From Archilochus colubris (taxonomy: Eukaryota > Chordata > Aves > Apodiformes > Trochilidae): DNA of 64,000 bases. The stretch covers positions 32,820,146-32,884,145 of the forward strand of contig CM041091.1 in assembly GCA_023079485.1 (NCBI GenBank), read 5' to 3'. Position 1 is the first letter of the stretch, and each line of letters begins with the position of its first letter. Positions 13,301 through 27,148 of the stretch are shown here, piece by piece. The position numbers were made by a program, and so were the translations under genes. The notes beneath the pieces are model-generated. The model saw nothing but the letters and a program-made list of their open reading frames with translations. It did no database searches and was not told the DNA's origin.

Positions 13301-16300
13301 ATGTGGCCAAGATGGAAATTTATCCTTAAAGTTTTCAGAGAAACAGCATTTGGGGACAGAGTTTAAAATACTGGTATTAACATGACCAATTTATCTTAGC
13401 CTGGAATCACAGAATTGTAAATAATTATCTTTAGAGAGATCAGGCAAAAGATTCTAAGTACAAATGCCCTTCAAGCCCTATTTGTTTTTTCTTTTTGTAT
13501 ATCACACTGTAAAGATTTTCTGATGCCAAAACTAAGTGGAAGCAGCCTGCAGAGTCCCTTCTTTTTTTTCTGACACACTGCTACAGATTTATTAATAGCT
13601 TGTTTATATTGACTTAGTTCCTTTCTGTGGCCTGTAAAGGAAGTCTTTCATTGAAGGCATCACAACTGATGTCTTTCTGGTCTTAAACAACAGAGCTGGT
13701 ATATTGCTGAGTAACTTTTTGCATTGCTTCATTTATTAATTGCCATGTGTAGCTATAATTATGGTACTCAAAACACATTAAGCTACGTGAAGTAAAAGCA
13801 AATATTTTTTTTTCTGGAGGCTTTTCAGCTGGAAAGGCCTCCTTGGGCAATTTGTGATAAACATCCATGGCCTGACAGCTCCTGTACAGGCACCAAGTGC
13901 CCTCTCAGAACCTCCCGAGGGATGAGCTGTGTGGGGCTATGCAGCATTGACAGCAGCACCATCTGCTGGAAAAGCCTTTTATTCCGTCCTGTACCCAGGA
14001 TTCCTTCCACAGCCCGAAAAAGCCAAGAAAGAAAAAGTTGTGCCAGCGGTTCCAAGTGGCAGATCTTGCCCACTGTTGTTGGTGATGCCCAGAGGGGCCC
14101 TCCTAAAGTCAGTGCTGGATGAAGAGCTCTCTCCTTAGGCTGCTGCTCATCACTCCCTCTTGGTCCTTCAGGTTGGTGGAAAGGAAAAGAGACACCACGA
14201 TCTCCCTTCCCTGCTTGCAGGGTGTGAGCCAAGCCTTGCTTTAACTGATGGGGGAGGAAGAGGTGGTACCTGTAAGTGTGGCTGCCCCAGATGGGGTGGG
14301 AACAGCCAGCCCAGCTCCTGGAATTAGGACCCTGCAGGTCTGGCTCTGAGATTTACCAGGATAGACCAAAAATAGGGAGATGGAGATGCCCAGGCACTGA
14401 TCCTTACAATTTCCCTAGGTAAACCAGGTTAGTAACAGGCTCTTGGCCCAAAGCATCAGTCTAAGTATTGAGATGAACCAATGAATGTGTAGTGAACATG
14501 TATCAAACAATTCTCATGATGTATACCTATAAATGTATCACCTAATTTAAGGGACCTAATTCTCTTGAAAATGAACTTTCATTCTTCTAGGACAAACTGT
14601 TCTCCACGTCATCTAAAGCTGTACCATTAAACCCAAAGGCAGAAAGGCTGCTTTTTAAGGACACCCATCTATTTTTATCTTGGGTCTTAAATAACTGGAG
14701 AAATTTCTTTTCTGTGTGAATAGGATCAGACTGCAGAATATTTGTAAATGCAGACAAGCAATACAATACATGGTTTTGCTCTATGCTTTACAGAAGTGCC
14801 ATTTTCTCAGGTGGAATTATCAGGATTAATTTAAGGACCATTAAAGGACAAAGTCCTTCTTAAAAATGGAACCAGACCAATTTATCTTTTGGTTGGCAAA
14901 GAAATGCAGTTAAGAAAAAATTAGCTACTTTGCATTTAGAACATGAGATAATTTAGTAATGTCAACATCCAGCAAAATGGGCTGAAGTGACTACTGCCAC
15001 GGTGTAATTAAGGCTCAAGTCTCCAAGGTTATAAAGCAGATATACCTATATTCCACTGGGCTTGACCCCACTACACACCCTAATTATGTTTGAAGAACAA
15101 CGGCAAACCATGTCAGACTTCTGGCTGCTCATTTAATAACATTAAGCTTCTAGGAGACAACCTCTGCCTTTCAGTTAAATCTGAAATAGCAAACAAGGGT
15201 ATTTAAAGAAAAGGAAAAAAAAAATTGCAGCCATTCACCTGTCCTCACACAAATATCTCAAGACACATAATACAACCTACAAAACAAAGAATCAACTGGA
15301 AGTTCATATATATATATGTATATTATATACACACACACACACCCATTGGCAAACATAATGAAAATTGCATGGCTCTTGCACTAAATTTACCCCTTTTGAT
15401 TTGAATTATTTTTAAGGCTTCTGTTTACTGGAGTTTATTAGTCATTATTCAAGTTCTTTGGGGGAGTTGTTTCCCCTGGCTATAATACATGTTAGCTCTT
15501 CTGTTTCCACTAAATCTTTTCTCACATGGATTAATGAGAATCAAGGAAAGCAATTCAGGCAGTGCTGTGCCCAGAATCGATAGAAGGTTTCATAATGGCT
15601 CACTTTTATTTTTATGCATTTCTGAACACAGCCTTGTATTTAACTATTGAAAGTTAGACATCTGAAAGGTTACCAATCCATCTTCTTACAGGGACTTCTG
15701 GATCTTTTTCCTGAGGGGCTGGAATGAATTTCCAAACTATCTGTGTTACAGCTATGTGGTTAGTGATGAAGATTCTTTTAAATATAAATTTAATGAAACT
15801 TTAACACCTAATTTTATGCCTTTTAAAATGTCCAAACATCAATGTACACTGGTTCAAAGTTTCATCAGCCTCTCTAGTCTTAAGTAACTAACTCATAAGT
15901 AACCTACTTACTTGTAGCAAATAGCTAACTTGTTTCATGTGGAAATTTAGCATCTTTTTGTTCACACCCTATCCTGAATGTTCAGAGACTGAATGAGATG
16001 TGAATCCCTCAGATACATCTCTGCTAATTTGTTTGGCACAGTAGCAGCTGACTGTTACTCCGATGTTTGAAGTTTGTTGGTCTGTTTTTTCTTGCAGATT
16101 AAAAAGCAGTCACAAAAGTGGAAGAAAAAGAATAGCTCTCTCCCTGACAATATATTTCTTTAACCAGCTTATCATAGATTTCTGAAAGTCCAAATTTATT
16201 ATCTTAACTACTTAACCATAGCAAAACATTTGTACTGAATCCAAAAGGCATGATTTTCAAAACAGTTATATTTCTCCCAAATGTCCTACAGCACAGTTAT

Positions 16301-19300
16301 GATGAGATCTTGTTGGAAACAGGAATTTTCCCCAAATTCTTTAATTTATTTTTTTGAAGACAGAAATATGAACTTTTCATCCAAAGCCCAAACACTTCAT
16401 TTGCAATGAAGAGGACTTTGATAGTGCTATTGGGAAGGCTGACAAGAGCTGAAATCCTCCATAGAAAACAAACTGCTTCTGCACAGATCCAGGCAAGATT
16501 GTGTCAAAAAAAAGAAGAGAAGGCAAGTTTTCATTAACAGGAAATTTTACAACATTCCCACTCATCATTTCAAGTGATATCCCTACACCAAAAATAGGGT
16601 CACTTAATCACTTGAGTGTTTACTTAAAGGTACACAGAATTTTCACTGCATGCCCACACTATGGCATCATACCCCGTGGGTAGGAAAGCCTGCACAGTTC
16701 ACTTAACAGCTCAAACATTTAAATGCTCAAGTCCTTCTAGTTTATAACTTGGTTTTCCAATTCTTTGGTCAATTCCAGCTCTGTCATTTTTTGATTTATC
16801 AGTATCCAGCACCACCTTTATCCCCTGCTCCCAGCCACTCTTGCTTTTGTTATATTTGAAATAATTTGTGTATTTTTCTGCCTTCCATTATTTGCTCTTC
16901 AATTTCCTCCTTTGTCTTGCTGGACTTTCCTGTAATAGTTTGTTCTTTCTACTGGATCCATTTGGGCAGGATTTCCATTTTCACTGTTTGGCTTTAATAA
17001 CCTCTTAAACTTTAGCAGTAGAGGAAAATCTGCTGTTCTGATTGAGCAATTAAGATTCTTTAAGCACGTTAATGAGAGGACACTGACATGTGACTGAGCT
17101 ATATATAATCACGGCCTTTTAGAAAGTGTCACCAGAAAACCAATAAAATAAATTCACTAATACTGGGTCTTCTAAACCCCATTAGAGAGGAAAGTCTATG
17201 AGATAGCCTGAACATCTCATCAGGTCACCCAGGTTCTTTCCTGGTTTTATCTTCATGATGAGCTTCTCATTGCCATATGTGAACTTTCCAGATGAGATTC
17301 ACTCATCTGATTATTTCCCTGGGGGATGGGAAGAGCACAGCCCTAATTAGCAATCTACTTTGATATGAAATAAATATTAATTGCCTTTTTTAATCTGAAG
17401 GTGTCTACAACCCTTGCCTTAATCTATTAACAAGAACCACAGTATTCTTTTCACTTTTTTTTTCCATCTGGGTGTGTGTTTTCCTTTTACTATTAAATAG
17501 CCCTTAAACTTACTGAGGCAACGTCTCATTCTTAAAGGTTTGTATTGAGTTACTGCTCAGAAAGCAGGTTTTTTAGTTCCTTTCAAGGCATTTTCAGTGT
17601 GCCTGTGCCATACACAGTCTCAACCTACACACCAGGCCATTACATTGGATTTTGCTGTCCTCCTTACCCATTATGCTTGCTCTGTCTCCATTAGAGAAGA
17701 GACTTCATCTGCAATGATGAATGCTCTGCTGAGAAATGGATGCAAAACTAGCAAGTGTTCAGAATTCAGGCATCATTCAACCTACCCTGATCAGCAATTC
17801 AGGATCCAAAAATTCATCATGCATTTCACAGCTCATTTTCAGTACAAGGTATAGTGTTTATTTGCCTGGTCAGTACAGTTCAGGGGAGGCAGAAAATTTC
17901 CTAATGGAGATACTAATCCAAAGTATCAAGTGCATAAACAAATCTCTGTAAGAGGAGACATGGCAGCTGTGTCAGAGCTGCCACTTCAGGGCAGAGTGCT
18001 CAGACACTGTGCTCATGAGGATGATAGAAAACCCACCAACAAACAGAAAATCAAACTGGATCTAGTACAATTGATGCTTTTAACTAACAGTTTGTGGTGA
18101 GTGTCAGTCACTGTTTCAAAGCAAAAGAGACCTAGAATCTCTCCAACAGATCAAGCTTTTTTCTTTCTTTCCTGTTGGAAAAAACACAGCATATTTATTC
18201 CATATTTTTCTATTTTCTGATTTCTAGACAATTCTATCAGATTATATTTACCAAATGTAAACACTATTTCCTTAAAAGTAGACCAATAAGACTGGATACT
18301 AAATACCATATCTATTTTTAAAATACTTCTTAAAATGTTTAAGGAATATGGATTGACCCTGTAAAACACATGTCCAGAATTAATCTAAGAAGTGGCTGGC
18401 ACTGCTGCTCAACATTTAAGGAATGAGGCACCACTTAGGAGGAAGTCAGAGAGATGACTTTCCAAGAAAAGAACTGGAAGATATCAGTGCAGGGGAAAGA
18501 TTAATACTAAGGATGGGGAAGTGGGCATGGGACTCCTTGGTGGGAGCAGTGGGGGTGGAAGGAAAACAGACTGCAGAGAAAAAAGGAAAATTCTCATTTC
18601 CAGTCCAGTGCTGTTTTTCCTCAAGAGGACCTTTTCCTTTTTTTTCTGTGCCATGTTTTCCTTTTAAAAACAGCAAGTTTCCTTCCACAACATCCAAGGA
18701 AATCTTCCCGCAAGAAACCTGAGGAACACAATGTTAGATTTTCAACTTTTCCTCTTCACTAACAGACTAATGGCAACCTGGCAGAACTAAGAGGCAGGCG
18801 TGAAAGCCTAGGAAGGATTTTTTTCTTATTATCACACCATCGCATCTGAAATAATTCCAGGATTCAAGCCAAGATCTTTGACACAACTATTTGTAACGCC
18901 GAGCTAAATACCAAAGCAAAATGCAGTTGAGCTCTGTTTGCTAAGCCAGAAATCCTCCTGAGGAGCTTCTAGATTTATCTGTCTTTAGAAGATGAAAGAA
19001 AAAAAAAAAAAAAAGAAATCCAGAAGTTTTTCTGAACGGGTGCAGCTTGGGGACTGAGTGTGATCTGTAGGCAGAATATTTTGCAAGGCTTTTTATCCCT
19101 GCCATGGCAGTCATTTCACTTGAATGTTCTATTTCTGTAGCCACAGGGGATTTTTAAGTTTGCTAAAACAACTGAACACATTCTTCAAAACAATACAATG
19201 GGTCTGCCTTGTGAAAGCAAAGCTAATCAAATACAAGCATCCTGTGCTATTGATGTCAGCCAGCAAACCACTATGGCACCACTAGATTCTCTGCTTTTAG

Positions 19301-21774
19301 GCCAACAGGCATATTATGGACTGTTTTCTCCATCTGTTCTCAAAGCAAATGCCAAGATGGCCAAGGTGTCAGAACATCCCACTGAAAATTGGATCAAAGA
19401 AGTGACCTGAGTTGCCTTGCCAGGACTGGAGTCTTTGCAGAGACAAAATCTGTAGAAATAAAATACGGCAACAAATCTAAAAAAATAATTTTAAGATAAT
19501 TAAGTAGAAACTGATGCTTGTACAAGGAAAAGTCAAAACCAGAAATGGTGTGCTGGAAGTAGAATGCCAATTCACCTGGCATAGAGGACACAGATGAAGT
19601 GCAAAGGGTATTAACCATGGTATCATTGCCATGGAAAGAGGCACCTGAACAGGAGAGGTGGTAGCTACAAAATGGGAGGTGACTTTATTTTTGACTCTTA
19701 CTTTTGGTCTGCTTTTTGGCAAAAGACACCCTCGCATCACTCCCACTCCACTGAAGATGGCAAGAGCAGCAAATCCGAACTGTAGGGATATTCCTTGTTC
19801 TTGGCCCTTCTTCCTTTCACTCCCCTCACTCTACCAGGAGGGGTCAGTCTCAGGTAGCAAAATTAAATTTTACAAGTGCTGCTGAAAGACCTGGGGACTT
19901 CTGGAGTGCTTTTCCCAGAAAAAACTTGGTTGTGAACTGGTTAGGAAGTCTAGATCTTCCAGGCAAGCACTGCACTTCTCAGTGAGTTTCCTTCTATAGA
20001 AAGAGTCCAAAAATGCCTGTGAATTCAAATCTTCCATTTAAATGTAAAGCATCCCATTTCCCTGACTGACCAGAATAGGCTATTATGATTTGGATATTAA
20101 AGCCTTGTGTTTTCCACCCATTGAGTGCATAAACAACAGTTTAACCTTTCTACCAAGGCATGTACACCCGTCTACTCCTAGAAAAATGAATTCATGTTTA
20201 GCAGTCAAATCAGTATCAACCTGACCTTTAAACACATCAGTGTTTCTTGGAAAAATATTATGCCTGAGATGCCTACTGTGGTAAACAATATTAGCTGCTC
20301 TAGCCCATTGTTGAGCCATGCTGTGCAGAGTCTTATCAAAATAAGGGGGTGGAAATCGGCAGGGACCACAGATCTTCTGACAAACACCCCAGGATATGAA
20401 GAACAATGTAAATGTAACAGTACTGGCAGATATATTTCTATATTACTGTTCCAGAGATAACAGCTAAGGTGAATCATTTCCCACCACCTACAGCACTGAA
20501 TTATTTCAGATTCTGAAGGGACCATATTTATTTCATTGGTAGGTAGCAATTTACTTAGCTGAAGATCATTATATTTATGTGTCTGTGAAAACCTCACAAT
20601 AATTATATATTTGAGCTGTCTCAGAAGTGCTATATATATTCTCATTAGTCATGTACTTCCAAGGATATTATCTTTTTTTTTTTCCTTCAACCTTTGCAAT
20701 CTGAGTATGAAGTACTGCACTGCATACAAACCTCAATTCTTACAGTTTTCTTAAACTCCAGTTTAATCAAACAGCAGGGTGGTTATATTCAAATGCAAAT
20801 GCTAAGCATGCTATGAAATATCTTCATTTCCTTAAATGACTGCACTGTAAAGCTTATTTAAAACAGACCTCACTGTGCAACAAATCAGGAGAAGACATGG
20901 GGGAAAAAGTCCTTGGTTTGATATTACTTTTGAGAAACTTTTCCAAAAAAGGTCATGAAAATGTTTAGAGCAGGGTAAGGAGATAAAGGAGAGGGTGTTC
21001 CTTTGGTTCCAGTCCTATCTTTGCCAAGTAGTTAATTATATCTCTCCAGGGTGGAGAGAGGTCCATTTATTCTCTTCACTGCACCTCTGAAGTCTCATGT
21101 GAAAAATACTTTTAAAACACAAAACGGTGTATGAGTTTCCATCTAAGCAGCAGTCCATGTAGCTGGAGATTAATCAACCCAATTAGTATCACTCCTTTCA
21201 GCTGCAGTATACACTGATGGTAAAACTTCCAGCTCTCAGACAGAGATAAGAAGATCCCACTTCCCTTTACCCCCCAGCTTATCAGTCTCTGCGTTGGTCC
21301 TGCAAGATCATCAGATAATTCTTTTCATTCCCTCCTTTTTAATGAGAGGAGGTGCCAGGCTGACAGCCCTGAAAAGACTGAAGGTCTTTGCTTGTTATTG
21401 ATGTTAATACTCCACCCTGCTGCATAAAGTTTATGAGCCAAAGAAACCCAAGAGTTTTAAAAAATATCACTAGCATCACTACTCTTACTCTATTTTATTT
21501 CCTCCCACAAGCAGCAAGAAAATGGCCTCAATTGTGTTTTCCTCTACCTTCCTTGCCAAAACCAGATAGGATCTGTAGGTGGTTTCTCCTGGATCAGCTG
21601 ACAGATTTTTCTTTGTCATTTATGAAAAGAACCATGTAGAAAAAGATGTAGTGTAGAACTTGTGTACATCTTCCATATGTAATCAGTACAGCTACACACA
21701 GGATCTGCCACAACCACTCCACGGTTGTGAAAACATTGAACAAATGCACATAATCATACAAAAAAGTTCTTTGC
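10301..21774. other. Gene-poor intergenic region
   Basis: No supportable exon was found on either strand. It contains a TA/CA microsatellite at 15306-15343, an A-run at about 18991-19015 and a locally GC-richer patch at about 13860-14300 whose nature I cannot determine. The longest open frames (minus 13825-14232 and minus 20205-20645) resemble no family I recognise. Confidence 0.5.
15306..15343. repeat. (TA)n/(CA)n microsatellite
   Basis: A run of alternating AT dinucleotides passes directly into a CA run, the common compound form of dinucleotide repeat. Confidence 0.9.
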
Positions 21775-21952
21775 TAACGAGGTTGTCAGGCCCTGGCTGC
21801 CCAGGGCAGTGATGGAGTCCCCATCCCTGGAGGGATCTCAAAGCTGTGGAGATGCTGAGGGACATGGGGCAGTGGTGGCCTTGGCACTGCTGGGTTGAAC
21901 TTGATGCCCTTAAAGGTCTTTTCCAACCAGAATGATTCTATGATTCTACAAC
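21775..21952 (+). mobile_element. CR1 LINE 3' end fragment
   Basis: This plus-oriented, strongly 5'-truncated CR1 copy carries the 3' untranslated block and ends in the diagnostic octamer tail (ATTCTATGATTCTA at about 21936-21949). Its text matches the minus-oriented copy at 35535-35730 closely enough that both appear to belong to one subfamily. It is non-coding. Confidence 0.9.
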
Positions 21953-24900
21953 TTGGCACACAGACTTACCCATTGTGAAACCCATCCTCAGCAAATGAGT
22001 AAGACTAAAAAACTCTCACAGTTTAAAACTCTGCTTCCCAACCTGTGATTGCTGCTACATTTATTTTATTGTGATATAAAATAAACATCACACCTTTAAA
22101 CTTTTCACACTGCTAATAAATCAGCTCAGGGGGGATGACTCTCATGAGAGGATTGTGCCTGTGGGTCATGGAGTCCCACAGATCCACAAGAGATGCAGTT
22201 ATGCTAGAATAGGCAATTTTGCAGCTCTGACACAGCTTAATATTTGGCTAGCAAACAAGGAACTTTTTCAACTTAATTGCAGCCTGGTTTTCCTACCACT
22301 GATCTTTTTCATCCTTCATGGAATTTTGTTTTATTTTAATTCTTTGGTTGTTGATGTGCTGTGTCTGTACTGTGTACTTGCTAAAGATGGGCACAGCTTC
22401 AGGAGGAGGTCAGCAGTAGCTGCTGCTAACATTTACCTCATCACTTGTTAGAAGTTTGTGATTCAGTTTAAAGGAATGTACAGCATTAATTTGAGCACTG
22501 AGGTTCTTAATTGGAGTGGTGCAACAGCCCTGAAACCTCTGAAATTATTGAGTCCCCTGCTGAAATGTTGGGGTTTTTTGGGGTGCCTCTTCAGGCAGTA
22601 ACATTCCTTTTATCATAGTGTACATATGTTTCATAAGGAATTTAAAACTACAGAGGGCAGCACTAAGTGTGGATCAGTAATGTGCATTATTTGCTAGAGT
22701 ATGAGGTGAGCTCCCACCTGTGTTAGAAGCAGAGCTCCTGTCCCTCCAGAACTGTGCCCTTGCTCCTGGGAGCTGCAGGTACTGATCACTATCTTGGCCA
22801 CAGATCAAGGACAGGAGCCTGTCCTGACTGGATATCATTTCTGTCCCCCTGTAACGCAACACTTCGATCACCCTGCACATAAGGAACAAATGATTTTCAC
22901 TAATTAACAAACGGCCCTGGCACAGGGCCCAGGGATCCAGCTGCCCATGCTCTGGTACCAGCAGGAAAGGGCAAGGCAGAGACATGGTTTTTGCAGGATT
23001 GAGCCTTTAAAGGTCAAGTAATTACCAGCTTTTCAGAAGCATAAACTGCCCTTAAAGTCAACAAAGTGAACAAAAACTATTAGGAGATCCATCCAGCATT
23101 TATCTTTTAACTTGTTATCTCCAACACATGAATTCATTCTTACACTGGTTGCATTGCAATGCATAAAATATTAAAACTAAAAGGCTCAGGGAGTTCTGAG
23201 AGGAAAAAAAAAAAAAGTAAAACTATTTTAGATTCAGAAGCATTCCATCAATATGGAGTGTATTTGCATACTGGAATCAGAGAGTCCTGATTATGCATGT
23301 TTATTGATTTTGGCTTTGTTTTGATTAATGATAAAACTATGATACCTCTTGTGAGCAGCAAGGCTTGAGGGAGCTTAACACAACACAAATGGTTTGTATT
23401 TTAAGAAATCCCAGTTATGCAAATAAGAGGACATTCACATGCATTTTGCTCAACCATGGTTATAACAAAGCCCTAAAAACATTCTCTTTTATACTCTGGA
23501 TAATTTGGGGAGGCATGTTTAATACAAAAATGCTGCATAACAATTACTTTTTCCTTCATTATGAATGACTTCCAGTATATCACCTTGGACAAAAGAACAA
23601 GCTTAAATTCCCACTGCATCTAATTTATTATTACTGCTGAAGATATTGTTTTGTGTCAGGGTGTAGACAATATTTCTAGAAACGTATTGGAAAAATCCTA
23701 CTGGGGGGAGTTAAAGAGAAGTAGGGAGAAGTAAGGAAGAAATAACAAAGCAAGCTGGCTATAAAAGTTTTTGCATCTTTGTGAAAGAACAATGTTGGCA
23801 TGTTAGCCCTCAGCCATGCCACTCAGGAAAGTGGGAGAGAGGCTGTGGGAACTCATTATTAGAGGGCAAAGAAGCTGAAGACAGATTTCCTGTGGGTAGT
23901 GTACAAAGGACATCAAGAGTTGAGCCAGATTTTACTCAGGTCTGAGATGCCAGCACTAAACCACACCCTGGACAGTGAGCTAAAATTATTCTGAGTGTAT
24001 GCAGCAAGACATCTGCACATCAAGATAAATAAAGTTCTCAGGTGTTCTGACACATGGGTTATTCTAACAGATCTCAGCAGGGTCTTTGCCTGTACAGCAG
24101 CTGCCATATTGGCTTCTGGTACCTACTCTGGCAGTAAGATCAGTCTGGTAGCTCTTAAACTTGAACTGTCCAGAGATATAATAAGGGAGAAGACGGAGAT
24201 GAGGAGGATCTCTCCCTTTAAGGTCAATTTGATAGTCCAGAGCTGTGCTGTAGGAGACTGACACAGAACAAAAGTGTGCAAGTTCTGCAAGCAAGGGCTG
24301 ACCCACCTGCTAACAGACCCTGCGACAACTTATTTTTAGAGCACAGCAGGGTCTATCTTCTGGGGGTTGTTGTTGGGACAGCAGAATGCCACTCTCCCAC
24401 ATCATCCTCCAGATATTTGCTTCCACAGCAGTTCAGAGCTGCTTGATGCTGCAGGAAATCTGGCTGAATCCCTTCAGCAGGTGCTGCTGTGTGTTTGGAG
24501 AGCAACTTGGGCAATGCCAGAGGGAAGAGGGGTCAGCTGAACAGCAGGAAAGGGTCAGGCTGCCACACAGTCAGTCCTGCATCTGAAGGACTAGATTTGT
24601 CTTAGAAATTGTGCCTCTTAACATCCTCACTCCTTAACAAGCCCTCTCCTGCTTCAGGGACTTCATTATAGGAGACAGATGAAATGTTCATCTTACTCTT
24701 GCAGCTCAAGATGCTGGAATTTTTCCTCCACTTTCAGGAGAAATAGTACTGCCCATGGAAAGCCATCATTCTACAATCATCACAGAAAAGCAGGACTCCC
24801 AGGCTGCAGGAGCAACTCTGCTTAGCAACTCAGCAGGGATCTCCCTTTTATGATACAAAGGGGTTGGGAGCAACAGAACCAAAGATCCAGGCTGGGGAGG

Positions 24901-25040
24901 TCACAGCTGGGTCCTGAGATGGTGTTTGTGAACCTCACAGCCTCTCAGGGGCACCTGGACACAACCCTGGTGCAAGGCACCCATCACTGCAGGGGGGTCC
25001 CTCCCAATTACTGTGCAGGAAGGGTTCAGCCATGCAAGTA

Positions 25041-25070
25041 CACACACAAACACACACACACACACACACA
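25041..25070. repeat. (CA)n microsatellite
   Basis: Thirty bases of CA repeat with one interruption. The cysteine-valine or threonine-histidine runs seen in open frames across it are translation artefacts. Confidence 0.95.
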
Positions 25071-27048
25071 TTTCTTCCTCTAACAAAACAAATTTCATTC
25101 AGTTTTCCACTCACTAGAAAAGGCAAATACTGATTAAATGGGCATTTCAAATTTCATAAAGAATTATTCAACCTCAAGGCTAAAGTTGTTTGATACTTAA
25201 ACCTGAATTTAACTTATAGCACAAAGAAAACTGTAGCATCAGCCAGCACTCACTGAAAACCTGACACTAGAAAAATAAAAGTTGAACTAAATCTAGAGTG
25301 GCAAACTAAAGAACTAATTTTGTTAATTTCCTGGACATTGTCAGTGATTAAATAAGTAACTCTAGTCAGATTAGAGGCTCACATCAAAATAACAGTGGTT
25401 TGAAAACAATCTTCAAACCTTGTAAACGTCAAAAATGAGCAACTGGAAAAAAGTATTTCAATCCATCAACTCCACAAGACCTCCAGACTTACACTTCTGT
25501 CGGGATCAAGTTGTTGCATTTCTCTGACATGACTGAGAGCTCACTGGTACCAGCATAAATCTGACAATTCAGTTCACTACAGTAAATCTTAAACCAAAAT
25601 AACACAAACCAAACCAAAGCCGTTCGACACATCTGCCCTCCCGTGGCACGCAGCTGTATTGCATGTTGCAAAATTGGAGACTAAATGTTAATTCTATTCC
25701 AAGTGACAGCAAGTTTAATTTAGAATGAAAATTAACACCACACATGCACAGAAAACCTTCACAGTATTTCTTAAAAGCTGATAATGTAGAGTTTAACACC
25801 AGTAGCAAATATAAGACTCAGCATTTTTGATGGAAACGACTTCTGCATCAGTCTTCCCCCTGCCAGTCCTCTTTTTACTCTTTTTCCTTTTTTTTTTTTT
25901 TTTTTTTTTAAGTCTCTAAACCTGGTACTTAACTCCATCCATGAAATATTATGCAATATGTTGATCATGCTGTTTTTTAATTTCAACTCAACTGAAGAAG
26001 CTTTGTTAAAAAGAATCACTATATCCTAGGGGAATCAGGAAATTAAACTTTATTTATTGGGTTTTGACTTTTCCATAAGCAGACAAAGCCATATACCATC
26101 TGATTACCATCTGAGGGGCTGCACAGCTTGAAAAAAAAGCCCTGCCAATGTGCCACTGGGCCATTGATTAATTAAGCAATAAGATGAGAAGGTCTGTCTC
26201 TTAGGGTCATTAATGCATGCCTGAAATGCTATTTGAGGCATGAATGTCTGGTTAGTATTATGGAGCCTGATCCCACAAGAATTTACATCTGAGCACAGTC
26301 CTCAATGCTTCTGTTGGTCTGTCTGGGCAGTAGGCACTGCCTTTTGGAGGTATCAGGATAAAATGGACAATCTAAAGACAAGCTGTAGGTTTGGGGGTGG
26401 AGGGATGAGAGGGAGAGCACATGTTTATTTTACATGAAAACAACAAAAAAAAGGCAACAAGAAAACCACTTCCATTGCAAAAATAGCATGCTTTGAGTTA
26501 CAAAATCTCTCTCTCTCTCCTTCCATTGAATATTGAAAGGAATTCCTAATTTCTATTTGGCTGAAACTTAGCTCTTTCAAACTGCCTTCTTTTTGTAGAC
26601 CACACTTAAGAAATAATCATTTGAGATTTTTCACTTTCAGGTGAGTAACAAACTATGATCAGACAAAAGAGCAAGTTGATAACATGCTTTTCATAAATGC
26701 TACACAACTGTCTGCCTAAAAATTGGGTATTTTAATGGCACATGCAGACCCACTACTGCCATACACCCAAATTAAGGTCCATTAAGATTACATCCTTTTT
26801 TAATAGACTTTCTTTTTACTAGATACTAGATAATGTTTCAACAGCTCATTATTTTATTATTTTGCTGCAGAGACAAGGATAAAACAAGAAATTGAGGCAG
26901 CTCTGTAGAGGCCTCTGAAAGAGGCCTTTCCCACTCCAGAGTGGAATGGGTCTCTGTACTTTGCATCTCCTGCTCCTTAGATAACTTAGCAGCAGAAGGG
27001 AAATAATGGAATAATAACAATAACTAAAAAAGTTTGCATCCTGTCATT

Positions 27049-27148
27049 TATACATACAAACACCTAATACAAAGTTTATACATACAGATACAAAGTGTAT
27101 ACATACAAATACAAAGTGTATACATACAAATACCTAATACAAAGTTTC
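27049..27148. repeat. Short tandem repeat with A-B-B-A units
   Basis: Four consecutive units begin TATACATACA and end ACAAAGT. The two outer units carry an extra CTAATAC heptamer that the two inner units lack, giving a long-short-short-long order of about 29, 21, 21 and 29 bases. Confidence 0.85.

Noticed and set aside
13825..14232. 135-codon minus-strand frame
   Set aside because: No domain, no splice signals and no resemblance. Kept only as part of the GC-richer patch finding.
20205..20645. 146-codon minus-strand frame, overlapped by a 107-codon frame
   Set aside because: The longest frame in the gene-poor half, but its content is hydrophobic and irregular, it matches nothing I know, and the overlapping frame is equally unconvincing.
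24850..25150. Frames with Cys-Val or His-Thr runs
   Set aside because: Artefacts of translating the CA microsatellite.
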